The position numbers were made by a program, and so were the translations under genes. From Alistipes communis (GTDB lineage Bacteria; Bacteroidota; Bacteroidia; Bacteroidales; Rikenellaceae), in assembly GCF_006542665.1 (NCBI RefSeq), contig NZ_AP019735.1:2170001-2234000 (forward strand): a stretch of 64,000 bases of DNA. Direction: 5' to 3'. How positions within the stretch are numbered: the stretch's first letter is position 1; each line of letters opens with the position of its first letter. The notes under the pieces were generated by a model. That model saw only the letters and a list, made by a program, of their open reading frames with translations. It was not told where the DNA came from and searched no databases. This document shows, piece by piece, positions 1 through 9,433 of this stretch.

Positions 1-73
1 ACGGCGTACGGAATCGGAGGCCGGCATCGGCAGCGGTTCGTTGTGTCGCGGCTGTTCCGGGGGCGTCGGTTGC

Positions 74-107
74 AAAAAAAAACGCCGCGGAAATGCTTCC
101 GCGGCGT
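74..107 (-). terminator. Rho-independent terminator of glnN
   Basis: Read on the minus strand, a near-perfect GC-rich stem (arms CCGCGGAA and TTCCGCGG with a short loop) is followed by nine T residues. It lies about 30 bases past the glnN stop. Nothing recognisable lies between it and the left edge of the window. Confidence 0.85.
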
Positions 108-136
108 CCTCACAACCTGACTGAAAATTACGGAAC

Positions 137-2314
137 CTATTTGATGAACAGAAGTTCCCGATATTTGGGCAGCGTCCACATCTGGTCGTCGATGATCTCT
201 TCGAGCTTGTCGATGTGGCGGCGGATCTCCTCGAAGTAGACCTCCACCGTGTCGTGGTAGGCGATCGCCTTCGCGCGTGCGTTTTCGATGCGGTTGGCCT
301 TCTTGCGCGCTTCGATCATCTCGATCGTGAGCGTCTGGATAGCGGCCGTGTGTCCCTGTATCTTTTTGAGCAGATCGATGTCGGCCGAGGCGTCCAGCCC
401 GCCGATCTGCGCCATTTTGTATACCTTGTCCAGCAGCATCGCCTCGTAGCGCGAGGCGATCGGGACGATGTGGTTCATCGTCAGGTCGCCCAGCACGCGC
501 CCTTCGATCTGGATCTTTTTGGTGTAGGTCTCCCATTTCACCTCGGTGCGGGCCTCGATCTCCACCTTGTTCAGCACGCCCGTGCTCTCGAACATGCGGA
601 TCGAATCGGCGGTCAGGTAGCGGTCGAAGATCAGCGGCGTCGAGGTTTCGCAGTCGAGCCCCCGGCGGGCCGCTTCGGCTTTCCACTCGTCGGAATAGCC
701 GTTGCCGTCGAAGTGGATCGGCTTGCACTCGCGAATGAGCTTTTTGAGCTCCTCGTAGATCGCCTTCTCCTTTTTCATGCCGCTCTCGATGTGTCGGTCG
801 ACGGCCTCCTTGAAGCGGGTGAGCTGCTCGGCGACCGCCGTGTTGAGCGTCAGCATCGCGTCGGCGCAGTTGTCCGACGACCCCACGGCCCGGAACTCGA
901 AGCGGTTGCCCGTGAAGGCGAAGGGCGAGGTGCGGTTGCGGTCGGTGTTGTCGAGCATCAGCGTGGGGATGTGCGAGATGCCGCTCATCTTGAACATGTT
1001 CTTCGCCGAGAAGGTGATGGCCGCATCGCTGCGGCTCGCTTCCAGTTTTTCGAGCACGGCCGAAATCTGTGCGCCCAGAAAGGTCGAGATGATGGCGGGC
1101 GGCGCTTCGTTGGCTCCCAGCCGGTGGGCGTTGGTGGCGCTCATGATCGAGGCTTTGAGCAGGCCGTTGTGCCGGTAGACGGCCGCCATGACGTTGACCA
1201 GAAAGGTGATGAATTGGAGGTTCTCCGAAGGCGTCTTGCCCGGCCCGAGCAGGTTGACGCCCGTGTCAGTGCCCAGCGACCAGTTGTTGTGTTTGCCCGA
1301 ACCGTTGACCCCCTTGAAGGGCTTCTCGTGGAGCAGGATGCGGAAGTTGTGGCGGCGGGCGATCTTGTTCATGATCGTCATCAGCAGCTGGTTGTGGTCG
1401 TTGGCCAGGTTGGCTTCCTCGTAAATGGGCGCCAGCTCGAATTGGTTGGGCGCCACTTCGTTGTGGCGGGTTTTGACGGGAATGCCCAACCGGAGCGATT
1501 CGTATTCCAGGTCGCGCATGAATTCGATCACGCGTTCGGGAATCGCGCCGAAATAGTGGTCTTCGAGCTGCTGGTTCTTGGCCGATTCGTGGCCCATGAG
1601 CGTGCGACCCGTCAGCACCAGGTCGGGGCGTGCGGCCCACAGCGCTTCGTCCACGAGGAAATACTCCTGCTCCCAGCCCAGGTAGCTGAAAACCTTCGTG
1701 ACGTTGCGGTCGAAGTAGCGGCATACTTCCGTCGCGGCCCTGTCGACGGCTGCCAGCGAGCGCAGCAGCGGGGTCTTGTAGTCGAGCGCCTCGCCCGTAT
1801 AGGCGATGAACACGGTCGGGATGCAGAGCGTCGAGCCGACGATGAAGGCGGGCGACGCGGGGTCCCAGGCGGAGTAGCCGCGCGCTTCGAACGTGTTGCG
1901 GATTCCGCCGTTGGGGAACGACGAGGCATCGGGTTCCTGCTGGACGAGCAGCTTGCCGGAGAACTCTTCGAGCACGCCGCCCCGTCCGTCGGGTTCGGCG
2001 AAGGAGTCGTGTTTCTCGGCGGTTCCCCCCGTGAGCGGCTGGAACCAGTGGGTGTAGTGGTCGGCGCCGTGCTCCACCGCCCACTGCTTCATGCCTGCGG
2101 CGATGCCGTCGGCCACTTCGCGCGTGAGGGGCGTGCCGTGTTCCATGGTCTGGATCAGCGCTTCGTAGGTCTCGCGGTCGAGATACCGCCGCATGACGTT
2201 GCGCCCGAAGACCAACTCCCCGAAATAATCGGTCGAACGTCCGGCGGGAGCCTGTGCGGGAACCGCTACGTGGCTGAGCGCCTCTTCGACCATCCTGAAT
2301 CTCAACGATGCCAT
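137..2314 (-). CDS. glnN: Type III glutamine synthetase
   Basis: This 725-residue protein makes glutamine from glutamate, ammonia and ATP in the cytoplasm. Its length is that of the GSIII family (about 700-730 residues), far longer than GSI or GSII (about 350-470). Visible family motifs include NGSGKHNNWS and NEVAPNQFELAPIYEEANLA in the central catalytic domain. The GSIII-specific N-terminal domain comes before it, and a helical C-terminal extension (about residues 560-725) follows. The start MASLRFRM was chosen because it is the first ATG and no family-like sequence lies upstream. It stands alone, divergent from mutA across a 773-base gap, with its own terminator. GSIII of the dodecameric type is characteristic of Bacteroides and relatives, where nitrogen supply is known to regulate it. 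No regulator site was identified here. Confidence 0.96.
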   Translation of the reverse strand: MASLRFRMVEEALSHVAVPAQAPAGRSTDYFGELVFGRNVMRRYLDRETYEALIQTMEHGTPLTREVADGIAAGMKQWAVEHGADHYTHWFQPLTGGTAEKHDSFAEPDGRGGVLEEFSGKLLVQQEPDASSFPNGGIRNTFEARGYSAWDPASPAFIVGSTLCIPTVFIAYTGEALDYKTPLLRSLAAVDRAATEVCRYFDRNVTKVFSYLGWEQEYFLVDEALWAARPDLVLTGRTLMGHESAKNQQLEDHYFGAIPERVIEFMRDLEYESLRLGIPVKTRHNEVAPNQFELAPIYEEANLANDHNQLLMTIMNKIARRHNFRILLHEKPFKGVNGSGKHNNWSLGTDTGVNLLGPGKTPSENLQFITFLVNVMAAVYRHNGLLKASIMSATNAHRLGANEAPPAIISTFLGAQISAVLEKLEASRSDAAITFSAKNMFKMSGISHIPTLMLDNTDRNRTSPFAFTGNRFEFRAVGSSDNCADAMLTLNTAVAEQLTRFKEAVDRHIESGMKKEKAIYEELKKLIRECKPIHFDGNGYSDEWKAEAARRGLDCETSTPLIFDRYLTADSIRMFESTGVLNKVEIEARTEVKWETYTKKIQIEGRVLGDLTMNHIVPIASRYEAMLLDKVYKMAQIGGLDASADIDLLKKIQGHTAAIQTLTIEMIEARKKANRIENARAKAIAYHDTVEVYFEEIRRHIDKLEEIIDDQMWTLPKYRELLFIK

Positions 2315-2526
2315 ATGAGTTTGATATTAAATGAAGGATCTGCGCCGAAATCGCAAGAAAAACATTGGCAGGGGCCCCGTCTTCGGCAGAATGCCCCGAC
2401 GGGAAGGAACCAACTCAAAAAACCGCCGCTCCGCTGTTAACCAAAACAACACCTAAAACCTAAAAAAACAACACCGGAGAGATTCGGATTTACTGCCCCT
2501 GCACAATGTATTTTGTTCTTCGGGAG

Positions 2527-2534
2527 CAAAGGTA
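2527..2534 (-). promoter_or_regulatory. Candidate -7 element for glnN
   Basis: On the minus strand this reads TACCTTTG, an exact match to the Bacteroidota -7 consensus TAnnTTTG. No good TTTG partner lies at the usual 19-20-base spacing. The implied 5' leader is roughly 200 bases. Confidence 0.4.
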
Positions 2535-2937
2535 ATTCTTTTCCGTGAGGTTGATACTCGGAAATCGATATTTTTTCGGAAAAAGTGAAAAAACAGAACA
2601 TTTTCCGAAAAACAACGCTGTTTTTTGGCGATGAAGACTGAAATTTCGCGGGTTTTCCGGAAAAATGCACTCGTTTTTTGGCGAAATCCGATTTTTCGTG
2701 AAAATCGATTTTTTGCAAAATTCAGGGATAAACAGGATAATATTGATCTGAATGGTGTATTCGCTGCTCCGCTGTCCGAAGAGCTGTTCCGGCCGGCGGT
2801 GCGTGCGGCCCCGAAAACCGTCCGCCGCACGCGGCCGGCCGTATCCGCGGCGGACGGCCGTCTCCCGTATGCGGCAGGGGATGGAGCGGGGCTTTCCGGA
2901 CGCTTGCGGGGCGCGGTGTTAAAAAACTAACACAAGT

Positions 2938-2969
2938 CTTGCCTCTTTCGCTTTTTTTTTATACTTTTA
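2938..2969 (+). promoter_or_regulatory. Candidate promoter of mutAB
   Basis: CTTG at 2938-2941 and TACTTTTA at 2962-2969 are separated by 20 bases. Each differs by one base from the Bacteroidota consensus TTTG / TAnnTTTG. The elements sit about 120 bases before the mutA start in an AT-rich stretch. Confidence 0.45.
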
Positions 2970-3087
2970 CATGCTTTTTTTACGATAAAGTGAAATTTGC
3001 ACGAGCGTTTCCGCCTCCGTGTCGCGGCCGAAAGGGTGTGCGGAGCGGGGAACGATTGTTGAAGACGAACCTAATCTCAAAATAATT

Positions 3088-4929
3088 ATGGCAAATACCA
3101 AGCGTGAAAAGCTGTTCGCCGAATTCCCGCCGGTTCCGACCGAGAAGTGGGAAGAGGTGATTGCGGTAGACCTCAAAGGGGCCGATTACGAGCGCAAACT
3201 GGTGTGGCGGACACCCGAAGGGTTCAACGTCCGGCCGTACTATCGCGCCGAAAACCTTGAAGGTCTCAAATTCCTCGCCTCCGAACCGGGCGAATTTCCC
3301 TATGTGCGCGGTACGCGGTGCGACAATGTGTGGCGCGTGCACCAGAGCCTGACGGTCAAGTGCCCCGAAGCGGCCAACGCCGAGGCGCTCAAACTGCTCG
3401 ACTCGGGCGTCGATTCGCTGGGCTTCTCGCTCACGAAGGGGTTGTCGGCCGCCGAGGTCGAGACGCTGCTGCGCGACATCCACCTGCCTGCCGTCGAAGT
3501 GGTCTTTTCGGGCGAAGGCGTCGCGGACGTCGTGGAACCCGTATTGGCGAAGATCGAAAAGGAGGGCTGGCAGGAGACCGCTTCCGTGCACTTCGTGCTC
3601 GATCCGATCATCAACCGTCTGTCGCTCACCGGCGCGTTCTGCTCGCCCGGCGGGGAGAAGTGCTTCAAGATGCTGGCCGGTCTGGTGCGCCGTACGGCCG
3701 CGATGAAGGGTGTGCGCGTGGTGACGGTGTCGGGTGAGAACTTTTCGAACGCCGGTTCGACCATCGTCGAGGAGCTGGCCTTCACCCTTTCGGCCGGCCA
3801 CGAATACCTCGTGCGGCTGATGGACGAGGGGTTGACCGTCGACGAGGCGGCCCGCAAGATCCGTTTCTCGATGGGCGTCACCTCCAACTACTTCATGGAG
3901 ATGGCCAAGTTCCGCGCCGCCCGCATGTTGTGGGCCAACATCGTCAAAGGGTACAACCCCGAAAAGGGCTGCTCGTGCAAGCTCTTCGCTCACGCCGTGA
4001 CCTCGACGTGGAACCAGACGGTCTACGACCCCTATATCAATATGCTGCGCGGCACGACCGAGGCGATGTCGGCGGCTATCGCCGGCGTGCATTCGCTCGA
4101 GGTGACGCCGTTCAACGCGTCGTTCGCCGAGCCTGACGAGTTCTCGAAGCGCATCGCCCGCAACGTCGAGCTGCTGCTCAAACACGAATCGCATTTCGAT
4201 CAGGTGGTCGATCCCGCCGGCGGTTCGTACTACATCGAGAACCTCACGCAGTCGATCGCAGCCGAGGCGTGGAAGCTCTTCCTCGAATTGGAGGAGAAGG
4301 GCGGCTACGTCGCAGCGTTCGAGAGCGGTTACGTCGTCGAGCGCGTCGACGCATCGGCCGCTGCCAAGGACAAGAGCGTGGCGCAGCGCCGCATCACGCT
4401 GCTGGGTGCCAACCAGTATCCCAACTTCACGGAGGTCGCTTCCGACGCCGTGACCGAAGCCGCCGTGACGCGCCGGAAGAAGGCGGGCGTGCTCAATCCC
4501 TACCGCGGCGCGATGGCCTTCGAGGCGATGCGTCTGCATGTAGATCGCAGCGGCAAGACGCCCAAGGCGTTCATGCTCACCGCCGGTCATCTGGCCATGG
4601 CCCGCGCCCGCGCCCAGTTCTCGTGCAACTTCTTCGCCTGCGCGGGTATCCGTGTGCAGGACAACACCTTCTTCAAGGATCTGGAAGAGGGCGTAAAGGC
4701 CGCGCTCGAATCGAAGGCCGAGATCGTAGTGCTCTGCTCGTCGGACGACTGCTACGCCGAGCTGGCTCCCCGCGTCAAGGAGATGCTGGGCGACAAGGCC
4801 ATTCTGGTCATCGCCGGCGCTCCGGCCTGCATGGCCGAGTTGGAGGCGCAGGGCATCGGCAACTTCATCCACGTGAAGAGCAACGTGCTCGACACGCTGC
4901 ACAACTACCTTACGCAGATGGGAATCTAA
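3088..4929 (+). CDS. mutA: Methylmalonyl-CoA mutase small (beta) subunit
   Basis: This is the 613-residue non-catalytic partner of the adenosylcobalamin-dependent mutase that interconverts succinyl-CoA and methylmalonyl-CoA, the step leading to propionate in Bacteroidota fermentation. It has the mutase TIM barrel, with motifs such as FSMGVTSNYFMEMAKFRAAR and VVDPAGGSYYIENLT, plus a C-terminal domain resembling a cobalamin-binding fold. That domain lacks the DxHxxG motif found in MutB. The start at MANTKREKLF (3088) is preferred over an in-frame ATG at 3019, because the 23 extra residues do not look family-like and a plausible promoter lies close to the upstream ATG. The stop is 12 bases before mutB, so the two are an operon encoding one heterodimer. 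Confidence 0.95.
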   Translation: MANTKREKLFAEFPPVPTEKWEEVIAVDLKGADYERKLVWRTPEGFNVRPYYRAENLEGLKFLASEPGEFPYVRGTRCDNVWRVHQSLTVKCPEAANAEALKLLDSGVDSLGFSLTKGLSAAEVETLLRDIHLPAVEVVFSGEGVADVVEPVLAKIEKEGWQETASVHFVLDPIINRLSLTGAFCSPGGEKCFKMLAGLVRRTAAMKGVRVVTVSGENFSNAGSTIVEELAFTLSAGHEYLVRLMDEGLTVDEAARKIRFSMGVTSNYFMEMAKFRAARMLWANIVKGYNPEKGCSCKLFAHAVTSTWNQTVYDPYINMLRGTTEAMSAAIAGVHSLEVTPFNASFAEPDEFSKRIARNVELLLKHESHFDQVVDPAGGSYYIENLTQSIAAEAWKLFLELEEKGGYVAAFESGYVVERVDASAAAKDKSVAQRRITLLGANQYPNFTEVASDAVTEAAVTRRKKAGVLNPYRGAMAFEAMRLHVDRSGKTPKAFMLTAGHLAMARARAQFSCNFFACAGIRVQDNTFFKDLEEGVKAALESKAEIVVLCSSDDCYAELAPRVKEMLGDKAILVIAGAPACMAELEAQGIGNFIHVKSNVLDTLHNYLTQMGI

Positions 4930-4941
4930 AACGCGAAAGTC

Positions 4942-7074
4942 ATGAGAGCAAAATTTTCTGAATTATCATACACGGGCGCCGCGCCGAAGTGCTGCGCTCA
5001 GGCCGGCGGCGAGAAAGAGCCGTGGCTGACCGCCGAGCAGATTCCCGTCAAGGGGTGCTACTCGGCCGCCGATCTCGAAGGGATGGAACACCTCAACTAC
5101 GCCGCGGGCGTGGCACCCTTCCTGCGCGGTCCCTATTCGACGATGTACGTGATGCGTCCGTGGACGATCCGTCAGTACGCCGGTTTCTCGACGGCCGAGG
5201 AGTCCAATGCCTTCTACCGCCGTAACCTCGCATCGGGCCAGAAGGGCCTTTCGGTGGCCTTCGACCTGGCGACGCACCGCGGCTACGACGCCGACCACCC
5301 GCGCGTGGTGGGCGACGTGGGCAAGGCCGGCGTGTCGATCTGTTCGGTGGAGGACATGAAGGTGCTCTTCAACGGTATTCCGCTCGACAAGATGTCAGTG
5401 TCGATGACCATGAACGGCGCCGTGCTGCCGATTCTGGCCTTCTACATCGTGGCGGGTCTGGAACAGGGCTGTACGCTCGACCAGATGGCCGGTACGATCC
5501 AGAACGACATCCTCAAGGAGTTCATGGTGCGCAACACCTATATTTATCCGCCCGAGTTCTCGATGCGCATCATCGCCGACATCTTCGAGTACACCTCGAA
5601 GAACATGCCCAAGTTCAACTCGATCTCGATTTCGGGTTACCACATGCAGGAGGCGGGCGCCACGGCCGACATCGAGCTGGCGTACACGCTGGCCGACGGT
5701 TTGGAGTACCTGCGCGCGGGTGTCAATGCCGGCATGTCGGTCGACGCCTTCGCACCGCGCCTGTCGTTCTTCTGGGCCATCGGCATGAATCACTTCATGG
5801 AGATCGCCAAGATGCGTGCGGCACGTATGCTGTGGGCCAAGATCGTCAAGCAGTTCGATCCGAAGAATCCCAAGTCGCTGGCGCTGCGTACCCACTCGCA
5901 GACCTCGGGCTGGTCGCTCACGGAGCAGGATCCCTTCAACAACGTGGCCCGCACGGCCATCGAGGCGATGGGTGCCGCATTGGGTCACACCCAGTCGCTG
6001 CATACCAACGCGCTGGACGAGGCGATCGCCCTGCCGACCGACTTCTCGGCGCGTATCGCCCGTAACACCCAGATCTATATTCAGGAGGAGACCAACATCT
6101 GCCGTCAGGTCGATCCGTGGGCCGGTTCCTACTATGTGGAGAGCCTCACCGAGGAGATCGCACAGAAGGCATGGGAGCACATTCAGGAGGTCGAGAAGCT
6201 GGGCGGTATGGCCAAGGCGATCGAGACCGGTATTCCGAAGATGCGCATCGAGGAGGCGTCGGCCCGCAAGCAGGCGCGCATCGACTCGGGCGTCGAGAAG
6301 ATCATCGGCGTCAACGAGTACCGCCTGGACAAGGAGGCGCCGATCGACATCCTCGCGGTGGACAATACCGCCGTGCGCGAAAGCCAGATCAAGCGTTTGA
6401 AGGAGCTGCGCGCTTCGCGCGACGAGGCTGCCGTACAAAAGGCGCTGGCGGCCATCACCGAGTGCGTCAAGACCAAGCAGGGCAATCTGCTGGAACTGGC
6501 CGTCGAGGCCGCGAAGGTGCGTGCCACGCTGGGCGAGATATCGGATGCCTGCGAGGTCGTCGTAGGTCGATACAAGGCAGTTATTCGTTCGATTTCAGGT
6601 GTTTACAGTTCGGAAGTGAAAAACGATACGCAATTCGAGAAGGCGAAGGAGCTGTGCGCCCGGTTCGCCAAGAAAGAGGGCCGTCAGCCGCGCATCATGA
6701 TTGCGAAGCTCGGTCAGGACGGTCACGACCGCGGCGCGAAGGTCGTGGCGACGGGATACGCCGACATCGGCTTCGACGTCGACATGGGCCCGCTGTTCCA
6801 GACGCCGGCCGAGGCCGCGAAGCAGGCCGTCGAGAACGACGTGCACGTGGTGGGCGTTTCGTCGCTCGCGGCGGGTCACCTGACACTCGTGCCGCAGATC
6901 ATCGCCGAGTTGAAGAAGCTGGGCCGCGAGGACATCGTGGTGATCGTCGGCGGCGTTATTCCGGCGCAGGACTACGACGAACTCTACCGCGACGGTGCGG
7001 CGGCCATCTTCGGCCCCGGTACGCCGATCGCTACGGCCGCCATCAAGATTCTCGAAATCCTGATGGGCGAATAG
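4942..7074 (+). CDS. mutB: Methylmalonyl-CoA mutase large (alpha) subunit
   Basis: This is the 710-residue catalytic subunit. The N-terminal TIM-barrel mutase domain spans about residues 30-560, with MSVSMTMNGAVLPILAFYIV and VDPWAGSYYVESLTEEIA. It is followed by the C-terminal B12-binding domain from about residue 575. The cobalamin-ligating motif DxHxxG is present as D593-G-H595-D-R-G598, so the histidine that coordinates cobalt is in place. The length is normal for the family. It is translated 12 bases after mutA. No meaB chaperone or methylmalonyl-CoA epimerase/decarboxylase gene is adjacent, so the rest of the propionate pathway must be encoded elsewhere. Confidence 0.97.
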   Translation: MRAKFSELSYTGAAPKCCAQAGGEKEPWLTAEQIPVKGCYSAADLEGMEHLNYAAGVAPFLRGPYSTMYVMRPWTIRQYAGFSTAEESNAFYRRNLASGQKGLSVAFDLATHRGYDADHPRVVGDVGKAGVSICSVEDMKVLFNGIPLDKMSVSMTMNGAVLPILAFYIVAGLEQGCTLDQMAGTIQNDILKEFMVRNTYIYPPEFSMRIIADIFEYTSKNMPKFNSISISGYHMQEAGATADIELAYTLADGLEYLRAGVNAGMSVDAFAPRLSFFWAIGMNHFMEIAKMRAARMLWAKIVKQFDPKNPKSLALRTHSQTSGWSLTEQDPFNNVARTAIEAMGAALGHTQSLHTNALDEAIALPTDFSARIARNTQIYIQEETNICRQVDPWAGSYYVESLTEEIAQKAWEHIQEVEKLGGMAKAIETGIPKMRIEEASARKQARIDSGVEKIIGVNEYRLDKEAPIDILAVDNTAVRESQIKRLKELRASRDEAAVQKALAAITECVKTKQGNLLELAVEAAKVRATLGEISDACEVVVGRYKAVIRSISGVYSSEVKNDTQFEKAKELCARFAKKEGRQPRIMIAKLGQDGHDRGAKVVATGYADIGFDVDMGPLFQTPAEAAKQAVENDVHVVGVSSLAAGHLTLVPQIIAELKKLGREDIVVIVGGVIPAQDYDELYRDGAAAIFGPGTPIATAAIKILEILMGE

Positions 7075-7123
7075 CAGGCCGATTCTTCCGGTTGCGGCTT
7101 CGTCCGCGATCCGATCGCATGAA

Positions 7124-7160
7124 CGACCGGAGGGTTTCCATGACGGAAGCCCTCCGGTCG
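7124..7160 (+). terminator. Long hairpin after mutB, possible terminator without a T-tract
   Basis: Arms CGACCGGAGGG and CCCTCCGGTCG, extended inward by TTCC/GGAA, form a stem of about 16 pairs with one mismatch and a 5-base loop. It begins 50 bases after the mutB stop. No run of T follows, so termination or 3'-end protection is inferred from position and stability only. Confidence 0.45.
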
Positions 7161-7474
7161 CGTTATCGGAGCATTCATGCGGGCGAGCGTTTGGTCTTTC
7201 GTACCGTTGTTTTTCGTCCGCGGCCGGCGGAGGGTGTTTTGCGCCGCAACGGCGCACGCTTTCGTAGCCGCTCAGCGTCGATGACCGGAGGATCCCGCCG
7301 TTTTCGCCGTGCCCGATCTTTTGCTGCTTCGGGTCCGATCCGAAAGCAGGGAAGTGAGATTCAACGGTATTATTTATTCGGTACGTTGCGGGGCGAAGCC
7401 TGCGGAGAACGTCATCGGCGGGCCTCCGCGGGCGGAGGCTTCGGCCCGCGCCGCAGGTTATTCTTACGTTCCGT

Positions 7475-7519
7475 CTCGGCATAATCGAGCTGACGCTTGC
7501 TTCTGCACTCGACTTTTCG
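7475..7519 (+). repeat. Single copy of a dispersed CTCGGCATAA repeat, running into a promoter
   Basis: CTCGGCATAA and, after a variable centre, TTCTGCACTCG match the core of the repeats near 16.4 and 18.5 kb. Here the right part forms the spacer of the ubiD promoter, and the element is followed directly by TATCTTTG. Confidence 0.5.
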
Positions 7520-7527
7520 TATCTTTG
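7496..7527 (+). promoter_or_regulatory. Promoter of ubiD-type gene
   Basis: CTTG at 7496-7499 and a perfect TATCTTTG at 7520-7527 are separated by 20 bases, fitting the Bacteroidota consensus. The predicted start of transcription is about 50 bases before the ATG at 7589. Confidence 0.7.
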
Positions 7528-7588
7528 ACTGCGCTCCGGCGCGACGGGGTGCACGAAGACTCGAAACCGACAAGTTAAAGATAAAACC

Positions 7589-9433
7589 ATGTCCTACAAC
7601 AATCTGCGCGAATTTATCGAACGGCTCGAACGCGAAGGCGAGCTGGTGCGTGTCGCGGCCGAGGTGTCGCCCGTGGAGGAGATCGCCGAACTGACCGACC
7701 GCATGGCCAAGCAGCCCGGCGGCGGAAAGGCGATCCTCTTCGAACGCACGGGGACGGACTTTCCGGTGGTGACCAACCTCATGGGCTCCGAACGCCGTGT
7801 GGCGCTGGCGCTGGGCGTGGAGTCGCTCGACGGGCTGACGCGGCGCATCGACACGCTGCTGCACGAAGTGACGACACCCAAAGCGACCCTGTGGGAGAAG
7901 CTGCGGATGCTGCCGCTGCTGGGCGAAATGGCGCGCTGGATGCCGCGCAGCCGACGCGGACGCGGCCCCTGCCAGGAGGTGGTGCTGCGGGGCGAGGCGG
8001 CACGACTGTCGCTGCTGCCGGTGCTCAAATGCTGGCCGGAGGACGGCGGGCGCTTCGTTACGCTGCCGATGGTGCATACGCTCGACCCCGATACGGGGGT
8101 GCGCAACGTGGGGATGTACCGGATGCAGGTTTTCGACGACCGCACGACCGGTATGCACTGGCACGTGCACAAGACCGGCGCACGCCACTACGACGGCTAC
8201 CGGCGGCAGGGGCGGCGGATGCCCGTGGCCGTCGCGCTGGGCGGCGATCCCGTCTATGCGTATGCCGCGACGGCGCCGATGCCCGACAACATGGACGAAT
8301 ACCTGCTGGCGGGATTCCTGCGCCGGCGTCCCGTGGAGCTGGTGCGCTGTCTGACCTGCGGGATCGAGGTGCCGGCCGACTGCGATTTCGTGATCGAAGG
8401 CTATGTCGATCCCGCCGAGGAGAAGACGGTCGAGGGGCCGTTCGGCGACCATACGGGTTTCTACTCGCTCGAAGACCGCTACCCCCGCTTCCACGTGACG
8501 GCGATCACCCACCGGCGCGATGCCGTTTATCCCGCGACGGTGGTTGGGGTGCCGCCCGAGGAGGACGCCTACATCGCCGAAGCGACCGAGCGAATCTTTC
8601 TGGCGCCGATCCGTCTGGCCGTGCAGCCCGAGGTGCGCGACCTGTGGATGCCGACGGCCGGTACGGCGCACAATCTGGCCGTCGTCGCGATCGAGCGGCG
8701 CTACGAGGGGCAGGCGCACAAGGTGGCGCAGTCGCTGTGGGGCGCGGGGCAGATGATGTTCAACAAATACCTCGTCGTCGCCGATGCCGCGACCGAAATT
8801 CGCCGTGTCGAGGCGCTGGCGGCGCTGGTGCGCAGGCTCGATCCGGCGCGCGACCTCATTGCGGCCGAAGGGGTGCTCGACGTGCTCGACCATGCGACGG
8901 CGACCTCGGGGTTCGGCGGCAAGCTGGCCCTCGACCTGACGCAGGCCGCCGCACGCGAGGAACAGCCGTTGCAGCTGCCCGAACGCTTCGAGCCGTGCGG
9001 CGGGGTGGCGGCCGCGGCGACCGGCTTCGCGGAGCGGTGGCGTACGCTGGCGCTCTTCGTCGACCGGAGGACGGAGCGCGTCGATGCGGCGGCGTTCTTC
9101 GGGCGGAATCCGGTGCGGGGCGTGAAGTGCGCCGTGCTGTTCGACCGCGAGGCCGAGGGGCTGACGGGTGCCGAACTGCTGTGGCTGGCTGCGGCCGACA
9201 GCGATCCGCGGCGCGACGTGACGGTGGTCGGGGAGGTCGTGGTGGTCGATGCGCGCAGCAAGCGCCCCGGCGTGGAGGGGCATCCCGCGCGGTTCCCGAA
9301 CGTGGCCGTCGCCTCGTCTGCGACGGTGGAGCGGGTGGATGCACGCTGGGCGGAGTACGGTCTGGGCGAGACGATGGCGTCGCCGTCGGAGCGTTACCGC
9401 CGGTTGCTGTTGTCGGATAAAGCCGCCTGGTGA
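7589..9433 (+). CDS. UbiD-family prenylated-FMN-dependent decarboxylase
   Basis: This 614-residue protein belongs to the UbiD/MenD-like carboxy-lyase family, which uses prenylated FMN to decarboxylate aromatic or unsaturated acids reversibly. Family features are visible: the N-terminal MSYNNLREFIERLEREGEL, then MHWHVHKTGARHYD and EGPFGDHTGFYSLEDRYP. The latter carries the conserved acidic cofactor/active-site stretch. The length exceeds E. coli UbiD (about 497) and is nearer the long subgroup annotated as menaquinone biosynthesis decarboxylase. The substrate cannot be read from sequence, and no UbiX flavin prenyltransferase is nearby. The stop codon overlaps the start of the next gene (TGATG), implying translational coupling. 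Confidence 0.88.
   Translation: MSYNNLREFIERLEREGELVRVAAEVSPVEEIAELTDRMAKQPGGGKAILFERTGTDFPVVTNLMGSERRVALALGVESLDGLTRRIDTLLHEVTTPKATLWEKLRMLPLLGEMARWMPRSRRGRGPCQEVVLRGEAARLSLLPVLKCWPEDGGRFVTLPMVHTLDPDTGVRNVGMYRMQVFDDRTTGMHWHVHKTGARHYDGYRRQGRRMPVAVALGGDPVYAYAATAPMPDNMDEYLLAGFLRRRPVELVRCLTCGIEVPADCDFVIEGYVDPAEEKTVEGPFGDHTGFYSLEDRYPRFHVTAITHRRDAVYPATVVGVPPEEDAYIAEATERIFLAPIRLAVQPEVRDLWMPTAGTAHNLAVVAIERRYEGQAHKVAQSLWGAGQMMFNKYLVVADAATEIRRVEALAALVRRLDPARDLIAAEGVLDVLDHATATSGFGGKLALDLTQAAAREEQPLQLPERFEPCGGVAAAATGFAERWRTLALFVDRRTERVDAAAFFGRNPVRGVKCAVLFDREAEGLTGAELLWLAAADSDPRRDVTVVGEVVVVDARSKRPGVEGHPARFPNVAVASSATVERVDARWAEYGLGETMASPSERYRRLLLSDKAAW

Larger units (their letters stand above)
2315..3087. 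other. Divergent intergenic region, AT-rich centre, no gene
   Basis: This is a 773-base gap between the divergent glnN and mutA. The stretch at about 2520-2730 is much more AT-rich than its surroundings and carries imperfect repeats. The 11-mer TTTTTTGGCGA occurs twice, near 2620 and 2677, interspersed with TTTTCCGRAAAA-like palindromes. Short reading frames on both strands are low-complexity and look spurious. The part at about 2750-2930 is GC-rich and featureless. Each gene appears to have a promoter at one edge. Confidence 0.6.
7075..7588. other. Intergenic region after mutB, no gene
   Basis: This gap of about 510 bases holds a long perfect-arm hairpin just after mutB, GC-rich sequence without a convincing reading frame, and, at its right end, a repeat-like element that merges into the ubiD promoter. 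Confidence 0.6.

Noticed and set aside
215..2440. 741-codon open frame on the plus strand
   Set aside because: Antisense shadow of glnN with no recognisable motif.
2437..2830. Small minus-strand frames in the glnN-mutA gap
   Set aside because: Phe/Lys/Ser-rich translations follow the AT-rich repeats; no start context or homology-like motif.
3019..3087. Upstream ATG extending mutA
   Set aside because: The 23 extra residues do not resemble the MutA N-terminus, and a candidate promoter lies only about 50 bases before it.
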